Source of the DNA: Paenibacillus auburnensis
GTDB lineage: Bacteria > Bacillota > Bacilli > Paenibacillales > Paenibacillaceae
DNA: 64,000 bases
Reading direction: 5' to 3'
Assembly (NCBI RefSeq): GCF_927798115.1
Contig: NZ_CAKMMG010000009.1
Coordinates: 1-64,000 of the forward strand
Each line of letters opens with the position of its first letter. The first letter of the stretch is position 1. Positions 17,197 through 25,088 of the stretch are shown here, one piece after another. The notes under the pieces were generated by a model, which saw nothing but the letters and a program-made list of their open reading frames with translations, had not been told where the DNA came from and did no database searches. A program made the position numbers and the translations under genes.

Positions 17197-17299
17197 GAAT
17201 GGGTTAAGAATGATTGATAATAAAGTGTGTGATAGATGGAAGCTGCGGAGAAGATGAGTTCATCTCAGCAGGGCGGATATGAAACGGAGGTTAACTACA

Positions 17300-17944
17300 A
17301 TGGCGCAAATACTCAAGGTAGCCATGCCGAAAGGCCGGATTTACAATAAAGCGGCAGATCTGTTCCGCCAGGCGGGATTACCGATTCCTGCGGATGGCGA
17401 GGAATCACGAAAGCTGGTGATTTCACTGCCGGAAGCGGGCATGGAGTTTATTCTGGCTAAGCCGGTGGATGTGCCTACTTATGTGGAGTACGGCGTAGCG
17501 GATATCGGGATTGTCGGCAAGGATGTGCTGCTGGAAGAGGACCGCGATGTGTATGAGCTGCTTGATCTGGGCATCGCGCGCTGCCGGATGTCTATTATCG
17601 GCCTGCCCAACTGGCAGCCGGGCATTCAGCAGCGGGTGGCTACCAAATATCCGAATGTCGCCTCACGGTATTTCCGTGAGCAGGGCCAGCAGGTGGAGGT
17701 CGTGAAGCTGAACGGCTCGATCGAGCTTGCACCGCTGATCGGCCTGGCTGACCGCATTGTGGACATGGTGGAGACTGGACAGACACTGAAGGATAACGGT
17801 CTGGTGGAGATGGAGAGCATCTTTGAGATCACCAGCCGGCTGGTGGCCAACCGTGTAAGCTACCGGATGAAGAATGCAGAAATCCAGCAGCTGTGCGACC
17901 GTCTGCAGGCGGTTATCGGCGAGCCGGGATTGCAGTTGAGATAA
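17300..17944 (+). CDS. hisG: ATP phosphoribosyltransferase, short form
   Basis: Catalyses the first step of histidine synthesis, joining ATP and PRPP. At 214 residues it is the short form that lacks the C-terminal regulatory domain and needs HisZ, whose gene is directly upstream. Start region ILKVAMPKGRIYNKA and the PRPP-loop segment IVDMVETGQTLKDNGL are characteristic. The start at ATG 17300 has CGGAGG nine bases upstream; an ATG 21 bases earlier lacks one. Confidence 0.96.
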   Translation: MAQILKVAMPKGRIYNKAADLFRQAGLPIPADGEESRKLVISLPEAGMEFILAKPVDVPTYVEYGVADIGIVGKDVLLEEDRDVYELLDLGIARCRMSIIGLPNWQPGIQQRVATKYPNVASRYFREQGQQVEVVKLNGSIELAPLIGLADRIVDMVETGQTLKDNGLVEMESIFEITSRLVANRVSYRMKNAEIQQLCDRLQAVIGEPGLQLR

Positions 17945-17991
17945 ATAGGGACAGCCATAAACAGCTGAGGTTGTAAAAGGGGGAAGCAGCG

Positions 17992-19302
17992 GTGAAGGTA
18001 CAATCGAGCAAGGATTTCAAGCTGCAGCGGGAAGTGGAATACGGAACGCCGGAGCAGAATGAAACGGTAAAACAAATCGTAGCTGATATCAAAACAGAAG
18101 GCGACGCTGCGCTGCTCCGTTATACGGAGCGGTTTGACCGCACGACGCTTACAGCATCGGAACTGCGGGTGACCCAAGAAGAACTCCAGGCTGCTTACAG
18201 CCGGGTGGAGGATTCGTTCGTCACTGCGATCCGCGCTGCTGCAGCCAATATCCGGGCGTTTCATGCCCGGCAGAAACGCAGCTCCTGGATGGATCTGCAG
18301 CCGGACGGCACGATCCTCGGACAGATCATCCGCCCGCTTAAGCGGGTGGGCGTCTATGTTCCCGGCGGCACGGCGGCTTACCCGTCTTCCGTGCTGATGA
18401 ACGTCATCCCGGCGCAGATTGCCGGTGTACCGGAGATTGTGATGGTCACCCCGCCGGCTACCGGCGGCAAGGTGGGCATCGATCCTTACATCCTCGTTGC
18501 CGCCGCGGAGGCAGGCGTGAGCGAGATTTACCGGGTGGGCGGCGCTCAGGCGGTCGCCGCACTCGCCTTCGGCACGGAATCCATCGCGCCGGTCGATAAG
18601 ATTTGCGGGCCGGGCAACATCTACGTGGCCCTGGCCAAACGCGAGGTCTACGGCGCTGTCGATATCGACAGCATCGCCGGACCGAGCGAGATCGTCGTGC
18701 TCGCCGACGATACCGCGGAGCCGGCCTACATCGCGGCCGACCTGCTCTCCCAGGCCGAGCATGATACCATGGCCTCGGCCATCCTGGTGACGCCATCGCA
18801 GAGCCTGGCGGACACCGTGGCTGCCGAAGTAGAACGGCAGCTGCAGGAACTTCCGCGCGAAGCGGTAGCACGCGCCTCCGTCGAGAACCACGGCGCGATT
18901 ATCGTCGTGGAATCGCTGCAGGAAGGCATCGCTGTCGTCAACCGGCTGGCGCCGGAGCATCTGGAGATTGTAGCGGAGGATCCGATGGGATTGCTCGGCA
19001 GCATCGAGAATGCCGGAGCCATCTTCCTCGGTCCCTACAGCTCGGAGCCGGTCGGCGATTATTTTGCCGGACCGAATCATATTATACCGACCAACGGCAC
19101 GGCACGTTTCTCGTCACCGGTCGATGTGGATGATTTTATTAAGAAATCAAGCCTGATCTATTACAGCAAGGAAGCGCTCCTGCGCGACGGGGAGACGATT
19201 ATGGAGCTGGCCAGACGAGAAGGCCTTGAGGGCCATGCCCGGGCGATTCAAATCAGACTGGAGAACGAAGCGAAGGGTGGAGCAGAAGAAGATGGAGAAT
19301 AA
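17992..19302 (+). CDS. hisD: Histidinol dehydrogenase
   Basis: NAD-dependent enzyme of 436 residues oxidising histidinol to histidine, the last two steps of the pathway. The family signature around IDSIAGPSEIVVLADDTAEPAYIAADLLSQAEHD (zinc site and catalytic Glu/His) and APEHLEI are present. GTG 17992 has AAGGGGG eight bases upstream. The 3' end overlaps hisB by 11 bases. Confidence 0.97.
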   Translation: MKVQSSKDFKLQREVEYGTPEQNETVKQIVADIKTEGDAALLRYTERFDRTTLTASELRVTQEELQAAYSRVEDSFVTAIRAAAANIRAFHARQKRSSWMDLQPDGTILGQIIRPLKRVGVYVPGGTAAYPSSVLMNVIPAQIAGVPEIVMVTPPATGGKVGIDPYILVAAAEAGVSEIYRVGGAQAVAALAFGTESIAPVDKICGPGNIYVALAKREVYGAVDIDSIAGPSEIVVLADDTAEPAYIAADLLSQAEHDTMASAILVTPSQSLADTVAAEVERQLQELPREAVARASVENHGAIIVVESLQEGIAVVNRLAPEHLEIVAEDPMGLLGSIENAGAIFLGPYSSEPVGDYFAGPNHIIPTNGTARFSSPVDVDDFIKKSSLIYYSKEALLRDGETIMELARREGLEGHARAIQIRLENEAKGGAEEDGE

Positions 19303-19903
19303 CAACAACGAGCTGGCAGAACGCAAAGCCGGCCTTAGCCGCAAAACCAATGAAACGGATATTACCCTCTCTCTCGGCGTAGATGGAAGCGGCATTTCCG
19401 AGCTGGAGACGGATGTGCCTTTTCTGAACCATATGCTGGATTTGTTCGCAAAGCACGGCCAATTCGACCTTTCGGTACAGGCGCGGGGCGATATAGATAT
19501 TGATGATCACCACACCGTAGAAGATATCGGAATCTGTCTGGGACAGGCGCTGCGTGAAGCGCTGGGTGATAAAAAAGGTATCAAGCGTTATGCGAGTGTG
19601 TTCATTCCGATGGATGAGGCGCTGGCTCAGGTGGTTATCGACATCAGTAACCGCCCGCATTTTGAATACCGGGCTGAGTATCCATCCCAGCAGGTGGGCA
19701 GCTTCTCCACAGAGCTCGTGCATGAGTTTCTGTGGAAGTTCGCGCTGGAGGCGCGGATTACGCTGCACGTGATTGTGCACTACGGCTCCAATACCCATCA
19801 TATGATTGAAGCGGTATTCAAGGCGCTCGGCCGGGCGCTGGATGAAGCGACACTGATTGATCCGCGTGTAAAGGGTGTGCCTTCTACGAAGGGAGTGCTG
19901 TAG
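19292..19903 (+). CDS. hisB: Imidazoleglycerol-phosphate dehydratase
   Basis: Mn-dependent dehydratase of about 203 residues producing imidazole acetol phosphate. The two metal-binding motifs DIDDHHTVEDIGICLGQ and HVIVHYGSNTHHMIEAVFKALG are intact. It is monofunctional, with no histidinol phosphatase fusion, consistent with a separate hisJ at 23039. ATG 19292 lies inside the end of hisD. Confidence 0.96.
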   Translation: MENNNNELAERKAGLSRKTNETDITLSLGVDGSGISELETDVPFLNHMLDLFAKHGQFDLSVQARGDIDIDDHHTVEDIGICLGQALREALGDKKGIKRYASVFIPMDEALAQVVIDISNRPHFEYRAEYPSQQVGSFSTELVHEFLWKFALEARITLHVIVHYGSNTHHMIEAVFKALGRALDEATLIDPRVKGVPSTKGVL

Positions 19904-19904
19904 C

Positions 19905-20528
19905 ATGACCGTTGCAATCGTCGATTACGGCATGGGCAACCTGCATAGCGTCAGCAAAGCAGTGGAGCGGCTCGGTTATGAGAGCCTGGTAACGGGCGAT
20001 CCGAAAGAGATTTTTGCAGCTGACAGTGTCATTCTGCCCGGAGTCGGCGCGTTTGGCGATGCAATGGATCAGCTGCGCAGCAGCGGTCTCGATGTTATAG
20101 TCAAGGAAGCCGCTGCCGGCGGCCAGCCATTGCTGGGTATCTGCCTCGGGATGCAGCTGCTGTTCAGCAGCAGTGAGGAGCACGGCGAGCACACCGGACT
20201 GGACATCCTGCCCGGCTCGGTCGTGCGGTTTGCCCCCCGGGACGGCTACAAGGTGCCGCATATGGGCTGGAACAAGCTGAGCTTCCTGCAGCCGCAGAGT
20301 CCGCTGCTTACCAATCTCACAGAGGGACATGTGTATTTCGTCCACTCTTATCACGTGCAGATGGGGCAAGCAAGCGATTTGCTCGCTGTTACAGATTACG
20401 GGCATCCGGTAACGGCGGTGGTCGGACGGGATAATGTCTTCGGAATGCAGTTTCATCCGGAGAAGAGCGGGGAATTGGGCATAAAACTGCTGGGCAATTT
20501 TTTGCAGCTGAAGCGAGAGCGGGCGTAA
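19905..20528 (+). CDS. hisH: Imidazole glycerol phosphate synthase, glutaminase subunit
   Basis: Class I glutamine amidotransferase of 207 residues supplying ammonia to HisF. The nucleophile elbow GICLGMQLLF contains the catalytic Cys, and FGMQFHPEKSG the catalytic His and Glu. ATG 19905 starts one base after the hisB stop, with GGGAGT upstream. Confidence 0.97.
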   Translation: MTVAIVDYGMGNLHSVSKAVERLGYESLVTGDPKEIFAADSVILPGVGAFGDAMDQLRSSGLDVIVKEAAAGGQPLLGICLGMQLLFSSSEEHGEHTGLDILPGSVVRFAPRDGYKVPHMGWNKLSFLQPQSPLLTNLTEGHVYFVHSYHVQMGQASDLLAVTDYGHPVTAVVGRDNVFGMQFHPEKSGELGIKLLGNFLQLKRERA

Positions 20529-20569
20529 GCCCGCTATAAATATATTGTAGGGAAAGCGGGGAACATCAG

Positions 20570-21307
20570 ATGTCTTCATTTATCGTTTATCCGGCGATTG
20601 ATATCCGGGATGGAAAATGTGTAAGACTGCAGCAGGGCGATTACGCCCAGGAGACTATATACAACGACAGCCCGGTGCAGGTGGCTAAATCGTGGGAAGA
20701 GCAGGGCGGCCAGTTCATCCATCTCGTTGATTTGGACGGAGCGAAGGCCGGACATCCGGTCAATGATGCCATCATCGGCGCCATCGCCAAAAACGCGAGT
20801 GTTCCCGTGCAGGTCGGCGGCGGGCTGCGTACGCTGGCTGATGTGGAGAAGCTGCTGGGCCTTGGCGTCAGCCGGGTGATTATCGGGACGGCGGCTATCA
20901 ATGACCATGCCTTTACGGAGGCCGTGCTGGCCAAATACGGCGATAAAGTGGCTATCGGCATTGATGCAAGGAACGGCTATGTGGCTACGCACGGCTGGCT
21001 GAATACCTCTGAAGTGCGCGCAGAGGATTTAGCGAAGGAGCTCGCGGCCAAGGGTGCAGAAACGTTCATCTATACAGATATCTCCCGCGACGGCATGATG
21101 CAGGGTCCGAACATAGAGGGGATCCTCTCGATGGCCGCTGCGAGCGGACGGACGGTTATCGCCTCCGGTGGTGTGACCAGCCTGGATGATCTGCTGCGGC
21201 TTAATGTACATAGCGGCAGCGGTATTGGCGGAGCAATTGTCGGCAAGGCGCTGTATACCAGCAATATTAAGCTTACCGAAGCGCTGTCGGCGCTGGGGCA
21301 GAAATAG
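20570..21307 (+). CDS. hisA: ProFAR isomerase
   Basis: TIM-barrel isomerase of 245 residues that opens the ribose of ProFAR. The half-barrel pattern shared with HisF is visible: catalytic AIDIRDGKCVRL at the N-terminus, GGGLRTL and YTDISRDGMMQGPN with the second catalytic Asp, and ASGGVTSLDDL near the end. It is followed by an unusual 260-bp gap before hisF. Confidence 0.96.
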   Translation: MSSFIVYPAIDIRDGKCVRLQQGDYAQETIYNDSPVQVAKSWEEQGGQFIHLVDLDGAKAGHPVNDAIIGAIAKNASVPVQVGGGLRTLADVEKLLGLGVSRVIIGTAAINDHAFTEAVLAKYGDKVAIGIDARNGYVATHGWLNTSEVRAEDLAKELAAKGAETFIYTDISRDGMMQGPNIEGILSMAAASGRTVIASGGVTSLDDLLRLNVHSGSGIGGAIVGKALYTSNIKLTEALSALGQK

Positions 21308-21567
21308 CTGAGTCAACCGGACATACTTGTACCTAGATAAAGGTTCAGCATGAAACGCTGCAGTAAAGCGTGTTCCCGTAGGGAACGAAAGCGCTCCATG
21401 CTCGAGCAGGTAGACCCATGCAGCGATTACTGCTTCTACGCCCCCTTCCGGGTGTCCAGAGGGCCGGGGCCCTTGGGGTCCCCCTTGGCTAAGGGGGATT
21501 TAGGGGGATCGAAAAGCTTTTGTATGAAAAGGTTTTAAATTTGAAAAGCCTCTGGAGGTGTTGCTAG
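21308..21567. repeat. Structured GC-rich intergenic element inside the his operon
   Basis: This gap between hisA and hisF, in an otherwise tight operon, holds several hairpins: GTTCCC/GGGAAC (21372-21386), AGGGCC/GGCCCT near 21460-21475 and TCCCCCTT/AAGGGGGA with loop GGCT (21479-21498), the last followed by a second AGGGGGATC. Outer arms GCAGTAA and TTACTGC can pair around the first. No gene is seen. It looks like an inserted palindromic element, but no second copy was found in this window. Confidence 0.45.
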
Positions 21568-22326
21568 ATGTTAGCCAAACGCATCATTCCCTGTCTGGAT
21601 GTGAAGGACGGGCGGGTAGTCAAGGGCGTGAATTTCGTTAATCTGCGTGATGCCGGGGACCCGGTGGAGCTGGCGGCGCTGTATGACCGCGAAGGTGCCG
21701 ATGAACTGGTGTTTCTGGATATTTCCGCTTCGGTGGAAGGGCGGGCTACGATGGTAGAGGTGGTCCGGCAGACTGCCGGTGAGATCGCGATTCCCTTTAC
21801 CGTTGGCGGCGGAATATCGACAGTGGACGATATGAAGCGGATTCTGCGCGCCGGTGCGGATAAAATCGGCATCAACACGGCCGCAGTTAATAATCCCCAG
21901 CTTATTCTGGAAGGCGCGCGCCGCTTCGGCTCCCAGTGTATTGTAGTGGCAATGGATGCCAAATATAATGAGGCATGGGGCGAATGGGAAGTGTACACGC
22001 ACGGAGGACGTAAGCCGACGGGGATCCGGGCTCTGGCCTGGGCCAAAGAAGCGGAAACCATGGGTGCCGGTGAGATCCTGCTGACCAGCATGGATGCTGA
22101 CGGGACCAAGGACGGCTTCGACTTGAAGCTTACAGCTGCTGTAAGTGATCTTCTGAGCATCCCTGTAATCGCCTCGGGCGGTGCCGGGAACATTGACCAT
22201 TTTTACGATGTATTTACTAAGGGCAAAGCCGATGCCGGACTGGCGGCTACGATTTTTCATTATAAAGAGATCGCCATTCATGATCTGAAGGCAGATTTGA
22301 AGTCTAAAGGGGTAGAAATCCGATGA
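21568..22326 (+). CDS. hisF: Imidazole glycerol phosphate synthase, cyclase subunit
   Basis: TIM-barrel cyclase of 252 residues that uses ammonia from HisH to make IGP and AICAR. Landmarks are IIPCLDVKDGRVVKGVNF with the catalytic Asp, PFTVGGGIS, and TSMDADGTKDGFD with the second catalytic Asp. GGAGGTG lies nine bases before ATG 21568. The stop overlaps the start of hisI (ATGA). Confidence 0.97.
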   Translation: MLAKRIIPCLDVKDGRVVKGVNFVNLRDAGDPVELAALYDREGADELVFLDISASVEGRATMVEVVRQTAGEIAIPFTVGGGISTVDDMKRILRAGADKIGINTAAVNNPQLILEGARRFGSQCIVVAMDAKYNEAWGEWEVYTHGGRKPTGIRALAWAKEAETMGAGEILLTSMDADGTKDGFDLKLTAAVSDLLSIPVIASGGAGNIDHFYDVFTKGKADAGLAATIFHYKEIAIHDLKADLKSKGVEIR

Positions 22327-23021
22327 GCCAAGAACAAGAAGACATTATCCAAGGTATACGCTGGAATGAATCGGGACTGCTGCCTGCCGTGGTACAGGAT
22401 GCACGCAGCCTGGAGGTCCTTATGTTTGCTTATATGAATCCGGAGTCGCTGCGGCTCTCGCTGGAAAGCGGCCAGACATGGTTCTGGAGCCGTTCGCGCA
22501 GCGAGCTGTGGCATAAAGGCGGAACCTCCGGCAACACCCAGGCAATTACTTCTATCCATTATGATTGCGACAGTGATACCCTGCTTGTGAAGGTGCTGCC
22601 GGAGGGTCCGGCCTGCCATACAGGGGAGAATACATGCTTTTACCGCGAGATCCCGCTTAGCCCGGCAGTAGCGGCGCAAGGGGCGGAACCAGCCCGGACC
22701 GCAGCCGAACCGGCTGACGAAGGACGATTCGCTGTATTGGGCGAGCTGGAACGGGTCATTGCCGAGCGGGAAATCGAGCGTCCAGAGGGCGCCTATACAA
22801 CCTATCTGTTTGATAAAGGTGTAGACAAAATTCTGAAAAAGGTGGGCGAAGAAGCGTCTGAAACGATTATCGCCGCCAAAAATAAAGACAACGCCGAGCT
22901 GCGCCTGGAGGTCAGTGACCTGATCTATCACCTGCTCGTGCTGCTTCAGGAGCGCAAGCTCCCGCTGGATGAGATTATGGAAGAGCTGAGTGCCCGCCAC
23001 GAACGGCCGCGCCGCGACTAG
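22323..23021 (+). CDS. hisI: Bifunctional phosphoribosyl-AMP cyclohydrolase / phosphoribosyl-ATP pyrophosphatase
   Basis: HisIE fusion of 232 residues covering steps two and three of histidine synthesis. The cyclohydrolase domain (about 1-115) has FWSRSRSELWHKGGTSGN and the metal site HYDCDSD…CHTG…C. An Ala/Glu-rich linker (~120-140) leads to the pyrophosphatase domain with KVGEEASETIIAAKN. Overlaps hisF by four bases. Confidence 0.95.
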   Translation: MSQEQEDIIQGIRWNESGLLPAVVQDARSLEVLMFAYMNPESLRLSLESGQTWFWSRSRSELWHKGGTSGNTQAITSIHYDCDSDTLLVKVLPEGPACHTGENTCFYREIPLSPAVAAQGAEPARTAAEPADEGRFAVLGELERVIAEREIERPEGAYTTYLFDKGVDKILKKVGEEASETIIAAKNKDNAELRLEVSDLIYHLLVLLQERKLPLDEIMEELSARHERPRRD

Positions 23022-23038
23022 AAGGGAGCCTTTACAGC

Positions 23039-23866
23039 ATGCATATCGATTACCATACCCATCATGAGCGCTGCGGGCATGCCGTTGGGAAGCTGGAGGA
23101 GTATGTGCAGCGCGGCATAGAGCTTGGGCTTCAGCAGCTCGGATTGTCCGATCATCTGCCGCTGATTCATGTCGATCCGGAGAACTACTATCCGGAAATG
23201 GCTATGCCGCTAGCCGAGCTGCCGCGTTATGTAGAAGAGTGCCTGACACTGAAGGAACGCTACCGCGGAGTCATTGAGCTACGGGTCGGGCTGGAGGCGG
23301 ATTATATCGAGGGCTATGAGGAGCAGATCCGAGAGCTTTTATCGCCTTATCCGTGGGACTATCTAATCGGTTCGGTGCATTTTCTGGGGGAATGGGATAT
23401 CACGGATCACCGGCAGACCCATGGCTGGGAAGGCAAGGATGTAATGGAGGTATACCGCCGTTATTATGATGCTGTAAGGAAGTCGGCGTTATCGGGATTA
23501 TATGATATTATAGGACATATGGATGTGATAAAACGGTTCGGGTTCGGCCCGCAGACCCAGGAGGACAAAGCCGAAGCGAGAGAGCTGGAGCGGAGTGCCT
23601 TGGAAGCGATAGCCGCCAGCGGAATCGCCATGGAGCTTAATGCTTCCGGGCTGACCAAGCCATGTGCTGAAATGTTTCCGGCGGAGCATGTGCTGCAGCA
23701 GGCACATACTCTAGCTATCCCGCTCACACTAGGCTCTGATGCCCATGACCCGGCCAAGCTGGGAGACGGGCTGCAGGAAGCGCGCAGCCTGCTGTGGCGC
23801 ACAGGCTTCCGTGAGCTGGCGGTGTTTGAAGGCCGGCGCCGGACATCCGTTCCGTTCCAACTATAA
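23039..23866 (+). CDS. hisJ: Histidinol-phosphatase, PHP family
   Basis: PHP-domain phosphatase of 275 residues removing phosphate from histidinol phosphate. The metal-binding residues are visible as MHIDYHTHHERCGHA at the N-terminus, LSDHLPL, GSVHF, IGHMDVIKRF and the late GSDAHD. It is the HisJ/HisK type used by Bacillales in place of a HisB fusion. Only the aminotransferase hisC is missing from this operon and must be elsewhere. Confidence 0.93.
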   Translation: MHIDYHTHHERCGHAVGKLEEYVQRGIELGLQQLGLSDHLPLIHVDPENYYPEMAMPLAELPRYVEECLTLKERYRGVIELRVGLEADYIEGYEEQIRELLSPYPWDYLIGSVHFLGEWDITDHRQTHGWEGKDVMEVYRRYYDAVRKSALSGLYDIIGHMDVIKRFGFGPQTQEDKAEARELERSALEAIAASGIAMELNASGLTKPCAEMFPAEHVLQQAHTLAIPLTLGSDAHDPAKLGDGLQEARSLLWRTGFRELAVFEGRRRTSVPFQL

Positions 23867-23889
23867 ATTATGATCCCCAGGAGGGTACT

Positions 23890-24840
23890 ATGCAGCATCA
23901 TCAATTGCGTATTTTTTCCGGTTCGTCGAATCCGAAGCTGGCCGCAGACATTGCGGAGCGTCTTGGTGCACCCCTCGGCCAAATTAAGCTGACCCGTTTC
24001 AAGAGCGGCGAGATTTATGTGCATTATGAAGAGAGCATCCGGAACTGCGACGTATTTTTGGTGCAATCCCTCGCTCATCCTATTAATGAGCTGTTCGTAG
24101 AGCTGCTCGTTATGATTGATGCGGCCAAACGCGCCTCAGCCAGAACGGTGAATATTATTGTCCCTTATTACGGGTATGCCCGGCAGGAACGCAAATCCGC
24201 ACCGCGCGAGCCGATCTCGGCCAAAATGGTTGCCGATGTGCTGACCACTGCAGGCGCTACCCGTGTTATTACCATCGACCTGCATGCGGCGGCAATTCAG
24301 GGCTTCTTCAATATTCCGGTGGATCATCTGACTGCACTCGATCTGATCAGCGGCTATCTGAAGATGAAGGGCATCTCCAATCCTGTGGTCGTATCACCGG
24401 ATGCGGGACGCGCCTCCATGGCGGAGAAGCTAGCCAGCCGGCTTGACTCGCCGTTTGCCATTATGATCAAGAAGCGTCCGGCGCACAATGAATCGGTGAT
24501 CACCCATGTGATTGGCGATGTCGAGGGACGAACACCGGTTATTATCGAGGATCTGATCGACACCGGTACGACGATTGTGAATGTGGTGGAAGGCCTGAAG
24601 GAACGTGGAGCCAAGAACAGCATCGTCTGTGCAACACATGGTCTATTCTCCGGCGATGCACTAGCCCGCATGGACCACGAGAATATCGACGAAGTGGTTG
24701 TCACCGATTCGATTGCACTGCCGGACGACCATTCCACCCGGTACAAGGTGCTATCGGTAGCACCAATGCTGGCTGAAGCCACGCGCATTATTATTGAAGG
24801 CGGTTCAATCGATAAATTATTCAGAGACGCGGGGATTTAA
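23890..24840 (+). CDS. prs: Ribose-phosphate pyrophosphokinase
   Basis: PRPP synthetase of 316 residues. It shows the FSGSSNPKLA start, the catalytic flexible loop YYGYARQERK, DLHAAAIQGFF and the PRPP-binding loop VIIEDLIDTGTT. In B. subtilis prs lies in the gcaD region, so a copy 23 bases after hisJ is probably a second, histidine-dedicated PRPP supply, since HisG consumes PRPP. GGAGGGTACT precedes ATG 23890. The terminator overlaps its stop. Confidence 0.93.
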   Translation: MQHHQLRIFSGSSNPKLAADIAERLGAPLGQIKLTRFKSGEIYVHYEESIRNCDVFLVQSLAHPINELFVELLVMIDAAKRASARTVNIIVPYYGYARQERKSAPREPISAKMVADVLTTAGATRVITIDLHAAAIQGFFNIPVDHLTALDLISGYLKMKGISNPVVVSPDAGRASMAEKLASRLDSPFAIMIKKRPAHNESVITHVIGDVEGRTPVIIEDLIDTGTTIVNVVEGLKERGAKNSIVCATHGLFSGDALARMDHENIDEVVVTDSIALPDDHSTRYKVLSVAPMLAEATRIIIEGGSIDKLFRDAGI

Positions 24841-24856
24841 TTCCCCGTGTTTTTTT
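24830..24856 (+). terminator. Terminator of the his-prs operon
   Basis: CGGGGA (24830-24835) pairs with TCCCCG (24842-24847), then a run of seven T. The stem overlaps the prs stop codon. Confidence 0.85.
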
Positions 24857-24926
24857 CTGAAATGGGGTATGGAAGCGGCCGTCCTGACCGCTTCATCTTT
24901 TTTCCTGCCGGGCCGCTTCCCTTAGC

Positions 24927-24957
24927 TTGAGAATCCCCCTGCCACATGTGGTATACT
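24927..24957 (+). promoter_or_regulatory. Candidate promoter of the TPR gene
   Basis: TTGAGA and TATACT are 19 bases apart, slightly long for sigma-A. It lies ~130 bases before the TPR gene; an imperfect GC-rich hairpin lies between. Confidence 0.4.
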
Positions 24958-25088
24958 GTGTGAAGGCAGCTACGGCCAGAAATGGAAACGATAGAATGCT
25001 TAAGGTGGGAGCTCGGGGTGCCGCGTAGGCGCTGCTCTCCTATTTTTGTGAGGATAAGGAAGCTTATAAAGGGAGGTGCCTTGCTTCC

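Noticed and set aside
21323..21331. ATACTTGTA again after hisA
   Set aside because: Only a half-site, with no palindrome; chance match.
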